Source of the DNA: Caballeronia terrestris
GTDB taxonomy: Bacteria > Pseudomonadota > Gammaproteobacteria > Burkholderiales > Burkholderiaceae
Direction: 5' to 3'
Assembly (NCBI RefSeq): GCF_001544515.1
Contig: NZ_FCOL02000054.1
Location: 1-33,889 of the forward strand
DNA length: 33,889 nucleotides
Shown here piece by piece: positions 1 through 7,690 of this stretch (the first letter of the stretch is position 1; every line of letters begins with the position of its first letter). Position numbers and translations under genes: made by a program. The notes under the pieces are model-generated. The model was not told the origin of the DNA and did no database searches. It worked only from the letters and a program-made list of their open reading frames with translations.

Positions 1-31
1 AACTGGGAGTTTCGCAACTGCTTATCTGCAC

Positions 32-313
32 CTATCCGCACGCTGCGCTTGGCTTCGCGCGATTCTGCAAGACCGACGCAGTATTCGTGGCGGGACGGCG
101 GATCACGGCGAGCTGGATCGTCTGGTCGCTCAGGGGCTGCGCGTGGTCGAGCGGCACCTTGGCGGTTGCACATTGGAACGTGGCCGGGGCGACGTCGGCG
201 GGACAGGCGGTCCACGTGAGCGGCGGGATGATCGTCGTCTCGGTGTGCGCGCCGCAGCCGCTCAAGATCAGCATCGATGCGCAGGCAAGCGAGAGCAGGC
301 CGGAAAGCGTCAT
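32..313 (-). pseudogene. Truncated N-terminus of a lipoprotein-type alpha/beta-hydrolase (TAP-like peptidase)
   Basis: The 93-residue frame begins with a lipoprotein signal peptide (hydrophobic stretch at residues 5-18, lipobox LSGC near 17-20). It continues with W..C....FQCATAKVPLDHAQP and LAVIRRPA, the opening strand pattern of secreted S33/TAP-like alpha/beta hydrolases, which normally exceed 450 residues. After RRPATNT the reading turns into non-family sequence and stops at position 32. No GGPG oxyanion motif or GxSxG nucleophile appears in any frame of the remaining 31 bases. ATG at 313 has a GAGG ribosome site about 8 bases upstream, so the start looks genuine. I read this as a gene remnant broken by a deletion or frameshift; a short functional lipoprotein is the alternative. 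The window edge prevents checking for the downstream half. Confidence 0.5.
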
Positions 314-515
314 GGGAACCTCATGCCGTGCGTAATTCGTTGCAAAGAGTGCGTCGTGCGGCGAACGTGAGAAGAAGCGCCTGCTTCAAGCATGAGTCTG
401 ACGATTCGGATACGAAGTGTAGGACGCGAAAGCTTGAAACGCTTGCGGGCATATGCGAATTGACACCGGCGTTCGTTTTAAACTGCCCGCTTAAAACCAC
501 GACACGATCTTGACA

Positions 516-986
516 ATGACCGACATCCGCCCCGCGCTTTTTCCCGATGACGTCCAGGCCGTACGCAGCATTTTTCGCGAATATGCGGATGGACTCGGCG
601 TCGACTTGTGCTTTCAGGACTTCGATTCGGAACTGACGAGCCTGCCCGGGAAATACGCGGCGCCGGAAGGCCGCGTATTTCTCGCGTGGGAGGGAGGCGA
701 GGTGATCGGCTGCGTCGCGATGCGGCCGCTCGGCGACGATATCTGCGAGATGAAGCGGCTTTATGTTCGCGCTTCCGGTCGAGGTCAGCAGCTCGGCAGA
801 AAACTGGCGACGCTCATCGTCGCAAACGCAAAGGAGGCAGGCTACCGGAAAATGCGGCTCGATACGCTGCCGGACATGTCCACCGCCCAGCAGATTTATG
901 CATCGCTGGGATTCGTGGAAATCGATGCTTATGTATTCAATCCCGTCGAGGGAGTGAGATTTCTTGAGCTGAGTCTGATTAATTAA
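516..986 (+). CDS. GNAT-family N-acetyltransferase
   Basis: A 156-residue protein with the GNAT fold order. An N-terminal segment DIRPALFPDDVQAVRSIFREY is followed by the beta4 region (VFLAWEGGEVIGCVAMRPL). The acetyl-CoA pyrophosphate loop is VRASGRGQQLGRKL (the Q/RxxGxG/A motif), and the C-terminal part is YRKMRLDTL....AQQIYASLGFVEI. It would transfer an acetyl group from acetyl-CoA to a small amine or peptide amine in the cytoplasm; the substrate cannot be predicted. A TTG at 510 is in frame, but ATG at 516 is the more likely start. No strong ribosome site precedes either. It stands alone, with 200 bp upstream and 125 bp downstream of non-coding sequence. Confidence 0.85.
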   Translation: MTDIRPALFPDDVQAVRSIFREYADGLGVDLCFQDFDSELTSLPGKYAAPEGRVFLAWEGGEVIGCVAMRPLGDDICEMKRLYVRASGRGQQLGRKLATLIVANAKEAGYRKMRLDTLPDMSTAQQIYASLGFVEIDAYVFNPVEGVRFLELSLIN

Positions 987-1111
987 TATGGGCCTACGTA
1001 GTCTGTAACTTTTCGTGGCGAATAGTCACGGCGGATTCAAAACCTGAATAATGAGATGGCCGGCATAACAATTATTAATCCAGTCGTCAGTTCTTATTCA
1101 GGAGCAACCGA

Positions 1112-2335
1112 ATGCGACGTACATTATCTGCAGCGCTGTATCCCGTTGTGATTTGCACATTTCTCGCGGCTACGCCTGCGTTAGCCGCGAGCAAAAGCGT
1201 GGCGTGCCATGCCAAGGATCTTCAGGACGCGATGAGTAACGCGAACGAAGGAGACATATTGTCGCTCGCACCGAACTGTGATTACGAAATCACTGATCCA
1301 TCACGGACAATGCGCTGGGACCGTAGAACGTCCGACAACCGCGCTTTGCCAGCTGTCAACACGACACTCACGATCGAGGGAAACGGAGCAACCATCCGCC
1401 CGCAGGGCCGGAGGGAAATCACTACCTCTTCATGCGAAAGCTTTGCTTATGCAGGGAATTGCCTTGGACGAAAAGTGTTTTCCTACGGAATCGGGCATAG
1501 CCAAATGGGTATCTTCACGGTAGTTAAGCCAGCCAACTTGACCTTGAAGAATTTGATATTGACCAATGGTACCTCACGCCTTGGCAGTGCAATTTGGCAA
1601 GAGGGCGGAAACGTAGTTTTGGAAAGCGTCACAATCAAGAATTCCTTCGCTTTGGGTGAATTCTTGTACAAGGGTGGCAACAGACTTCCCTCCACGGAGG
1701 GCCGTGGAGGGGCGATTCTCCAGTCGACAGGAACTATGACCATTAAAGACTCGACTATTAAGTCCGTCTCTGCGCAGAACTACGGCGGCGCTATCTATAG
1801 CGAGAATGGCAAGCTTGATCTGATCCGCACCACGATCGAGGGTTCGACGACTGGCCGCGCTGGCGGAGCCTTATATATCGCGAATTCCGTTGTGAACATT
1901 AGCGATAGCCCGTTGCTGAATAATGCCGTTGATTACAACTATGACAACTATGATGACGATTACACCAGACGGTTGATTGAAGATATAAAATATGGAGAGT
2001 TGCCAAAATATGTTGGGAGGAGTTTACGCGATCCGAGCTACACCCTTAGCGATTATTATGGAATGCCTGTTCCGCCATCCGGCGGAGCAATATACCTTGA
2101 AGCCGGATCACTTTCTCTTTCTGGTGCGCCCACTATGATTAATAAAAACATCACGACATCGCATCACTTTAAACCAAATATCGGCTTTCCGAGTGGCCTG
2201 AAGGTGGAGGCCGGTCCCGGTGGCGGCATCTATGCTCGCGAAGGCACAACTTTCAGCCTCTCCACTGGAGCGACCATTACGGGTAACACCCCCGACAACT
2301 GCAATAGCGTGATCGCGAAATCCTGTGGTCAATGA
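1112..2335 (+). CDS. Secreted right-handed beta-helix protein with GGA[I/L] repeats
   Basis: 407 residues. Residues 1-26 form a Sec signal peptide ending in TPALA|A. The mature protein has the short-strand, Asn/Gly/Ser-rich texture of pectin-lyase-like beta-helices. GGA or GGG turn motifs occur at about residues 199 (GGAILQ), 225 (GGAIYS), 251 (GGALYI), 324 (GGAIYL) and 370 (GGGIYA), like the GGA[ILV] signature of polymorphic outer-membrane/adhesin repeats. Rungs are followed by TLTIEGNGATI, LTLKNLIL and VNISDS strands. An acidic/aromatic insertion rich in D and Y (about 272-315) interrupts the helix. No autotransporter barrel, LPXTG-like anchor or polysaccharide-lyase catalytic triad is evident. 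The start has a good site (AGGAG, 7 bases upstream). Codon use is visibly more AT-rich than its neighbours, which suggests transfer. Likely an exported adhesin or glycan-binding protein; no enzyme function can be assigned. Confidence 0.75.
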   Translation: MRRTLSAALYPVVICTFLAATPALAASKSVACHAKDLQDAMSNANEGDILSLAPNCDYEITDPSRTMRWDRRTSDNRALPAVNTTLTIEGNGATIRPQGRREITTSSCESFAYAGNCLGRKVFSYGIGHSQMGIFTVVKPANLTLKNLILTNGTSRLGSAIWQEGGNVVLESVTIKNSFALGEFLYKGGNRLPSTEGRGGAILQSTGTMTIKDSTIKSVSAQNYGGAIYSENGKLDLIRTTIEGSTTGRAGGALYIANSVVNISDSPLLNNAVDYNYDNYDDDYTRRLIEDIKYGELPKYVGRSLRDPSYTLSDYYGMPVPPSGGAIYLEAGSLSLSGAPTMINKNITTSHHFKPNIGFPSGLKVEAGPGGGIYAREGTTFSLSTGATITGNTPDNCNSVIAKSCGQ

Positions 2336-2475
2336 CGGCGCGTCGTGATGAAATTATCCTTGCGACTGCCCGTTCGCTGCTGAACACGAGAGTCACCGGA
2401 AGACGGTAGCGGGTTTGGACTTGCCTCGCGATTTAAAACGCGGGTGCTTCGCGAATCTGCAGGATGTTTCAGGAA

Positions 2476-2504
2476 GGGACGCATCGCCTTCAACGATGCG
2501 TCCC
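2476..2504 (-). terminator. Hairpin terminator downstream of the aminotransferase gene
   Basis: GGGACGCATCG (2476-2486) pairs perfectly with CGATGCGTCCC (2494-2504) across a 7-base loop. It lies 5 bp beyond the minus-strand aminotransferase stop. The minus-strand sequence after the stem is CTTCCTG, a weak U-tract, so this is an imperfect intrinsic terminator. It could also serve as a bidirectional barrier for readthrough from the beta-helix gene. Confidence 0.65.
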
Positions 2505-2509
2505 ACCAC

Positions 2510-3634
2510 CTACCGCCCCCGCGTCTTCAAAAACGCCGACACCTTCTGCAGCCCTTCTTCCAGCACGCCGCGATTATTCGCATACCCAATCCGCACATAC
2601 CCTTCCATATCGAGCGCGCTGCCGGGCGTGAACATCACACCGGTCTCTTCAATCAATCCTATGCAGAAATCGCGCGACGACATCGGCAGGTCATATTTGA
2701 GAAGCGCCGTCGTTCCCGACTTCGGCTTGATATAAGAAATCGCTGGTTCCTTCGCTACCCACGCGTCGAGAATCGCGAGATTCGTGCGCACAATCTCGTG
2801 ATTGCGCTTCAAAATCGCCGCGCGATTTTCCAACGCGATCGACGCAAAATGATCGTCGATCATGCCGACGCTGATCGTGTTGTAGTCGCGATGCACCGAA
2901 ACCGCGTGAATCAGCTCCTTCGGCCCCGCGATCCAGCCGAGCCGCAGTCCCGCGAGCGAATACGTCTTCGACATGCTGCCCGTGCTGATGCCGCGCTCGT
3001 AGACATCCGCGATCGATGCCGTGTAGCCGTTGCCTTCCTGATCGGTGCCGCGATAGACCTCGTCGCACAGCACGTAGGCGCCACACGTACGCGCGATCTC
3101 TCCGACTTCGGTCAGGAACGCCTCGTCCATCAGCGACCCGGTCGGATTATTCGGATTGTTGATCGCGATGAGGCGCGTCTTGTCGTTCACGAGGCGGCGC
3201 ATTTCATCGAGATCGGGCAGGAACGCGTTCTCCTCGCGCAGCTTGAGGATGCGCACGTCGGCGCCATAGCTTTCGGGAATCGAATAGTGCTGTTGATACG
3301 TCGGCAGCACGGAAATCGCCGTGTCGCCCGGTTCGACGAGCGTCTCGTACACCAGCGCATTCCCGCCGATCGCGCCGTGCGTGATGATCACGTTGGCCGC
3401 GTCCTGCCGCTCGTACATCGATGCGATCACTTTCCGCAGGCGCGCCGAGCCTTCGATCGCGCCGTAGGTCAGCTTGAGCGCGCGCAGCTCGTCGAGGATG
3501 CTGTCCTGCTTGCCCGTCAGCGTGAGCAACTGGTCGACGGTCAGCGACTCCACGCAGGTTTCCGCGAGGTTGTAGGCGCACTTCGTTTCGTAGAGGTCCA
3601 TCCAGCGTTCGACGCCGAAGTCCTTGATCTTCAT
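2510..3634 (-). CDS. PLP-dependent class I/II aminotransferase
   Basis: 374 residues from ATG 3634, which has an AAGGA ribosome site. A frame extension to 3709 exists but lacks family sequence, so I did not use it. Fold-type I landmarks in order: YGAIEGSARLR (about 58-68), ITHGAIGGNALVYETLV (cofactor phosphate region), NNPNNPTG (159-166), the aspartate of CDEVYR (190-195) that contacts the pyridine nitrogen, and the Schiff-base lysine K223 in STGSMSKTYSLAGLRLGW. It transfers an amino group between an amino acid and a 2-oxo acid in the cytoplasm; the substrate is unknown. It is divergent from a YheO/DauR-type regulator, and in Pseudomonas DauR controls D-arginine catabolism. A role in amino-acid catabolism controlled by that neighbour is therefore a reasonable inference. 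Confidence 0.85.
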   Translation of the reverse strand: MKIKDFGVERWMDLYETKCAYNLAETCVESLTVDQLLTLTGKQDSILDELRALKLTYGAIEGSARLRKVIASMYERQDAANVIITHGAIGGNALVYETLVEPGDTAISVLPTYQQHYSIPESYGADVRILKLREENAFLPDLDEMRRLVNDKTRLIAINNPNNPTGSLMDEAFLTEVGEIARTCGAYVLCDEVYRGTDQEGNGYTASIADVYERGISTGSMSKTYSLAGLRLGWIAGPKELIHAVSVHRDYNTISVGMIDDHFASIALENRAAILKRNHEIVRTNLAILDAWVAKEPAISYIKPKSGTTALLKYDLPMSSRDFCIGLIEETGVMFTPGSALDMEGYVRIGYANNRGVLEEGLQKVSAFLKTRGR

Positions 3635-3832
3635 CGTGTTGTCCTTGAGTCGAGTAGGCGAATGGCTACGAATATAGACCAAAAATATCATCTGGACTCT
3701 GTCGTCCATTAAACTGGGGCAGGAAACTGCAACATCGCGTCGCGCTATCGCAAGATGCGGCAGCCGCGAAAAGCAATTCAGGTAACGTGAGCGGTTCCCG
3801 ACCGCGCCAGAACCACCACTCGTCCGTCATCC

Positions 3833-4477
3833 ATGAAGAAAAAGCCGCCCTCCGATGTCCGCAAGCTGCTCCTCGAACGATACAGCCACGTAGCCGAAGG
3901 CACCGCCCTGCTCTTTTTCCCGTACGCGGAAGTCGTGATCCACGACCTGTCGACGCAGACCGTCGCGTACATCGCGAACAATCTGTCGAAGCGCGAGATC
4001 GGCGACGACTCGGCGCTCGACGAAGTCGACCACACGGCGTCGGACCGGCTAGTCGGGCCGTATGAAAAGCTGAACTGGGATGGGCGCAAGATGCGCTGCG
4101 TGAGCACGGTCCTGTTCGACGACGCAGGCGCGCCTGCCGGCCTGATGTGCATCAACTTCAATATCGCGGTCTTCGAGGACGTGCGCAGCGTGCTCGACCG
4201 TTTCATGACGGGCGTGGGCGTCGTCCCGCAACCGGAGGAGCTTTTTAGAGACGACTGGCAGGAACGCATCAACGCGTTCCTGCACGGCTGGCTGAAGGAG
4301 CGGCAGCTGAGCCTGAATTCGCTGTCGCGGCATCATCGGCGCGAACTGGTCGAGGCGCTGCATCTCGAAGGCGCTTTCAAGGGGAAAAGCGCGGCGAATT
4401 ACGTCGCGAATGTTTTAGGGATGGGACGCGCGACGATTTATAAACATTTGAAGGAACTCCGGGGTCAGGTCGGCTGA
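3833..4477 (+). CDS. YheO/DauR-like transcriptional regulator (PAS_6 + HTH_22)
   Basis: 214 residues. The N-terminal half fits the YheO-like PAS domain: LLFFPYAEVVIHDLSTQTV, then IANNLSKREIGDDSAL, then MRCVSTVLFDDAGAPAGLMCINFN. The C-terminal 45 residues form a helix-turn-helix (RRELVEALHLEGAFKGK...YVANVLGMGRATIYKHLKEL). Members such as Pseudomonas DauR repress amino-acid catabolic genes. The gene faces away from the aminotransferase across a roughly 200-bp shared promoter region, so it probably regulates that gene and itself. Its 3' end overlaps the convergent MFS gene by 13 bp. Confidence 0.85.
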   Translation: MKKKPPSDVRKLLLERYSHVAEGTALLFFPYAEVVIHDLSTQTVAYIANNLSKREIGDDSALDEVDHTASDRLVGPYEKLNWDGRKMRCVSTVLFDDAGAPAGLMCINFNIAVFEDVRSVLDRFMTGVGVVPQPEELFRDDWQERINAFLHGWLKERQLSLNSLSRHHRRELVEALHLEGAFKGKSAANYVANVLGMGRATIYKHLKELRGQVG

Positions 4478-5634
4478 TTCTCCGCCGTCGTCGACGCTCC
4501 GCTCGCGTGACTCACCGCCCGGCCGCCGAACATGCAAACGATCAACGCCGCCGCCACCGGGACCCCCAACGCGAGCCGCAGCCCGACGAACCCCGCGCCC
4601 AGCCCGATAAGCGGCGGGCCGACGAGAAAACCCGCATACCCCGCCGTCGCCGCCATCGATACGCCGATGGCTGGCGTCGCGGTCGAGCGTCCCGCCGCGC
4701 TGAAAATCACGGGCACGATGTTCGCCAGGCCGATACCGACGAGCGCGAACCCCACGCACGCCGTCACGACGTTCGGCAGCCCGAGCACGAGCGCGAGCCC
4801 CGTCGCCGCGATCAGCCCGCCGATCGCCACCACCGTGCCCGGCCCGAAGCGCCGCACGGATACATCGCCGACGATCCGGCACGCCGCCATCGAAAGCGCG
4901 AACGCCGAGTAGCCGAGCGCGGCGACGCTCGCGTCGCCTTCGAGCGCCGAGCGCAGGAAAACCGCGCTCCAGTCCGCGACCGCGCCTTCCACCATCATGC
5001 AGAGGAATGCGAGCGCCGCGAGCCGCATCACGCCGGCGCTCGGCAGCGCGAGGCCACCGCCGGAATCGGTCGCCCGCTCGCCGATGTCGCGCAACGCCAG
5101 CAAGGCCGCCGCGACGACGATCACGCCGATGAAAACCGCCGGCCACGCCAGCCCGCCGACGATCCCGCCGCCCCACTTCTGGATCAGCGCCCCCGACGCC
5201 GCGCCGAGCAATCCGCCCGCGCTCCACGCCGCGTGAAACGACGACATGATCGGCGCGCGCCATTCGGTTTCGATCGTGCTCGCGTGGCCGTTCATCGAGA
5301 CGTCGAGCGCGCCGTTCGACGCGCCGAGCACGAGAAGCGCGATGCAGAGCGGCAAAAACCCCGGCATCAGCGCGGGCAGCGGCAGCGCGATCACGAACGC
5401 CACCGCGAGAAGCGCCGTCGCGCGGCCACTGCCGAAGCGCGGCGCGAGACGCCCGGCGAGCGGCATCGCGACGATCGCGCCCAGCGCGAACGCGAAGAGC
5501 GCGATGCCGAGCGCGGTATCGCTGAGCGCGAGGCTCTCCTTGATGCGCGGCACCTCGACGGCCCACGCGCCGATTCCGAAACCGTTCGCGAGAAACACCG
5601 CGAGCGTCGCAATTCGTTCTTTCACTGGTTTCAT
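4465..5634 (-). CDS. MFS transporter, YbjJ/fucose-permease-like
   Basis: 389 residues, about 12 membrane segments, starting MKPVKERIATLAVFLANG. The segments NGALDVSMNGHASTIE and APIMSSFHAAWSAGGLLGAA are characteristic of the E. coli YbjJ branch of the major facilitator superfamily. It is an inner-membrane secondary transporter; the substrate is unknown but probably a sugar or sugar derivative, given the DeoR partner. ATG 5634 overlaps the DeoR stop (TGA at 5633-5631) in an ATGA arrangement, so the two are translationally coupled. The same frame stays open upstream to 6447 inside the DeoR gene, but that part has no membrane character and is a GC-driven shadow. The end overlaps the convergent regulator by 13 bp. 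Confidence 0.88.
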   Translation of the reverse strand: MKPVKERIATLAVFLANGFGIGAWAVEVPRIKESLALSDTALGIALFAFALGAIVAMPLAGRLAPRFGSGRATALLAVAFVIALPLPALMPGFLPLCIALLVLGASNGALDVSMNGHASTIETEWRAPIMSSFHAAWSAGGLLGAASGALIQKWGGGIVGGLAWPAVFIGVIVVAAALLALRDIGERATDSGGGLALPSAGVMRLAALAFLCMMVEGAVADWSAVFLRSALEGDASVAALGYSAFALSMAACRIVGDVSVRRFGPGTVVAIGGLIAATGLALVLGLPNVVTACVGFALVGIGLANIVPVIFSAAGRSTATPAIGVSMAATAGYAGFLVGPPLIGLGAGFVGLRLALGVPVAAALIVCMFGGRAVSHASGASTTAENQPT

Positions 5635-6425
5635 GACGAGGCCACCATGACGTTGTCGCAAGCGGCTTCGAGTTGCGCGAGCCGGCCGTTGTCGAGACCG
5701 GCCTCGACGATCAGATAATCCACCGACGATGCCGCCGTCACCACGAACGGCGCCGCCGTCATCAGCTTTTCGGACGTGACCGCGATCGCCGTCAGCCCGC
5801 TCGCCTTGACCATCGCGCGCTTGAGCTCGGCGTCCTCGGCGTCGAAGGCGGCGACGCCTTCCGCCGGATCGAACGCGCACGCGCCCAGAAAGCACAGGTC
5901 CGCGCGCAACTGCTGGACTTGCAGAAGCGCCGTTGCACCGACCGCGCCCGCCGTCTGCCGCCCGACGCGACCGCCGATCAGAATCACGTCGAAGCCCGGC
6001 CGGTCGACGAGAAGCGCGCACGCTTGCGGCGAATTCGTCACGACGGTGAGGTCCGCGTCGTCCGGCAACGCGGCGGCGATCGCGACGTTGGTCGAGCCTG
6101 CATCGAGCAGGATGATCTGCCCGCGCCGGACGATCGACGCGGCGGTGGCGGCGAGCGAAGCCTTGCGATCGACGGCCTCGGTCATGCGCACCGACGCGGC
6201 TTGACCCGCGGGAGAAGTCAGCAGCGCGCCGCCGTAGACACGCTTGCAGTGCCCCGCGCTCGCAAGGTCGCGCAGGTGGCGGCGAATCGTGTGCTCGGAG
6301 GTCTGGAAGTCGGCGGCAAGTTCGGATGCCAGTACCCGGCCCTGCGCGCGCAGGCGCTCCAGGATCAGGCGTTCGCGCTCGTCGGGGAGAAGTCCGTCGG
6401 ATGCGTCTTGTCGTGTTCGTTGCAT
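5631..6425 (-). CDS. DeoR/GlpR-family transcriptional regulator
   Basis: 264 residues. An N-terminal DeoR helix-turn-helix occupies about residues 16-69 (RERLILERL..QGRVLASELAADF, then TIRRHLRDLASAG, then RVYGGAL). The DeoRC sensor domain follows, with the phosphosugar-binding signature IILLDAGSTNVAIAAAL, TVVTNSPQAC, and G..AFDAEDAELKRAMVKAS. Such proteins usually repress sugar-uptake and catabolic genes and respond to a phosphorylated sugar. It is coupled to the MFS transporter gene by a 4-bp ATGA overlap. Direct repeats immediately upstream (6441-6483) are a candidate autoregulatory operator. Confidence 0.9.
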   Translation of the reverse strand: MQRTRQDASDGLLPDERERLILERLRAQGRVLASELAADFQTSEHTIRRHLRDLASAGHCKRVYGGALLTSPAGQAASVRMTEAVDRKASLAATAASIVRRGQIILLDAGSTNVAIAAALPDDADLTVVTNSPQACALLVDRPGFDVILIGGRVGRQTAGAVGATALLQVQQLRADLCFLGACAFDPAEGVAAFDAEDAELKRAMVKASGLTAIAVTSEKLMTAAPFVVTAASSVDYLIVEAGLDNGRLAQLEAACDNVMVASS

Positions 6426-6440
6426 GCTGTGCTCGGTTGG

Positions 6441-6483
6441 CGATCATCGATCATAAACGATCATAAATTATCACGATCGATCA
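6441..6483. promoter_or_regulatory. Direct-repeat operator candidate for the DeoR regulator
   Basis: The plus strand reads CGATCAT (6441-6447), then CGATCATAAA twice in direct tandem (6448-6457, 6458-6467), then TTATCA and CGATCGATCA (6474-6483). This AT-rich, phased 10-bp repeat contrasts with the GC-rich surroundings. It sits 16 bp upstream of the DeoR start codon, where DeoR-family repressors bind tandem repeats. Assignment to this DeoR protein is inferred from position. Confidence 0.6.
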
Positions 6484-6496
6484 CACGACGCAACCA

Positions 6497-7571
6497 TCAT
6501 GGAACCTGAACGCGCTTCCCGCTTCGGTCCGACTCCACGATCTGCCCGATCAGTTCATGCATGCGGATCGCATCGGCGAACGTCGGCGCGAGCGAGGAAC
6601 CGTTCCGCACGTCGCGCGCATGCGCCGCGTACACGTTCGCCAGTTCCAGCACGCTCGCGCCAAGATCGCTCGGCGGGAGCCAGTCGTAGTCCGTCGGAAC
6701 ATCGAGCGGCGTGAGCGGCTGCCCATCGCCGCGCGCGATTTCGATGCGGTTCGGTGCATCTCCGAAACTCGTCGTGTTCCACAGTTTCAGATCACCCTTG
6801 CTGCCCGTGATGTCGAGCTGCACGCCGTAGTTGTTGCGCTTGCCCGCCTCCAGATGCACGCTCAGCACGGCGCCGTTCGCGAACGCCCCGGCCAGGACGA
6901 CCTGATCCGCGCTGGTGTGCGCAAGCGTCTCGCCGGTTTCGATCAGCGTGACTTCCTTGAACTGATTGACCGTCAGCGCCGACAGGCTCTCCGGGAAACC
7001 CACGATCGTGCTGAACAGCGCATCGAGAAAATGTCCGCCGTAGATCGACAGCAGGCTGGAGAAATTTTCCTCGGGAATCGTGTAATACAGCGAAGCGGGC
7101 CGCTCGCGCTGGAAATACTCGACGCTCACATGCAACCGCACCGAGCGCACTTCGCCGATCTCGCCGCGCGCGAGCAGATCGCGCAGATAGTGGTAGCCGG
7201 GATTCAGACGCCGTTGCAAGCCTACGATCGTTCGCACGCCCGCCTTGTCGGCCAATGCGAGCAGTTCCTTCGATAACGGCGTGCTCGGCGTAAGCGGCCA
7301 TTCACAGTACACGTCCTTGCCCGCCGCGATCGCCGCGCGGATGCCTTCCTCGTGCTGGAACGCAGGCGTCGACTTCCGGGTGCGAAACCAGCTCCTCCAC
7401 CGACGCCGCCGCATACCTGAACCCATGCCGTTCGACGAGCGCCGCGGCTTTTTCCGCGCTGCGGCTGTAGACAGCCGTCAACTCGTACTCCGGCAGCAAC
7501 TTCAACGAAGGCAGATGCCCGTATTCCGACCAATGCCCGAGCCCAATCACGCCCACTCTGATTTTCTTCAC
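6497..7571 (-). pseudogene. Gal80-like Gfo/Idh/MocA oxidoreductase, frame-disrupted
   Basis: The start (ATG 7571) gives KIRVGVIGLGHWSEYGHLPSL, a Rossmann GxGxxx NAD(P) loop, and runs in family sequence to EELVSHPEVD near 7372. From about 7366 the family sequence continues in another frame (TPAFQHEEGIRAAI, then the catalytic-loop variant CEWPLTPS in place of the usual EKP, then TIVGLQRRLNPG and GGHFLDALFS) to the stop at 6497. The whole span is 1075 bp, one base off a multiple of three. The VVVxT-type strand expected between HPEVD and TPAFQ is missing, which fits a small deletion of about 11-17 bp rather than a simple one-base slip. An intact protein would be a cytoplasmic NAD(P)-dependent sugar dehydrogenase of about 360 residues. 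A sequencing or assembly error remains possible. Confidence 0.8.
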
Positions 7572-7670
7572 GATTCCCTCTCCGGTTCAAGGCCGCGGCA
7601 GATCGACGCGGCGACGCCGGAATAGTAGGGTCGAGGGGATTGAAGATAAACAGGCCGGGATTCCGAACAT

Positions 7671-7690
7671 TGCGGACACTCAAGTCCGCA
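7671..7690. promoter_or_regulatory. Palindrome TGCGGAC-N6-GTCCGCA (LysR operator candidate)
   Basis: Perfect 7-bp arms separated by ACTCAA. The site abuts the LysR stop codon and lies 100 bp upstream of the Gfo/Idh start. The same ATTGCGGAC-N6-GTCC core recurs in the LysR/OYE divergent promoter at 8598-8616. The shared sequence suggests one regulator binds both; a short transcription-attenuating hairpin is the alternative for this copy. Confidence 0.5.

Noticed and set aside
2444..3712. 422-residue plus-strand open frame.
   Set aside because: Antisense shadow of the aminotransferase with Arg/His-rich composition.
4465..6447. Single 660-residue open frame over the DeoR and MFS genes (possible fusion).
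   Set aside because: The N-terminal 270 residues are Arg-rich shadow of the DeoR gene in another frame; the MFS protein has its own coupled ATG at 5634.
6497..7571. Gfo/Idh gene as the D-apiose dehydrogenase feeding the apionate operon.
   Set aside because: Its EWPL loop and C-terminal texture are Gal80-like, it is disrupted, and it lacks the apionate operator.
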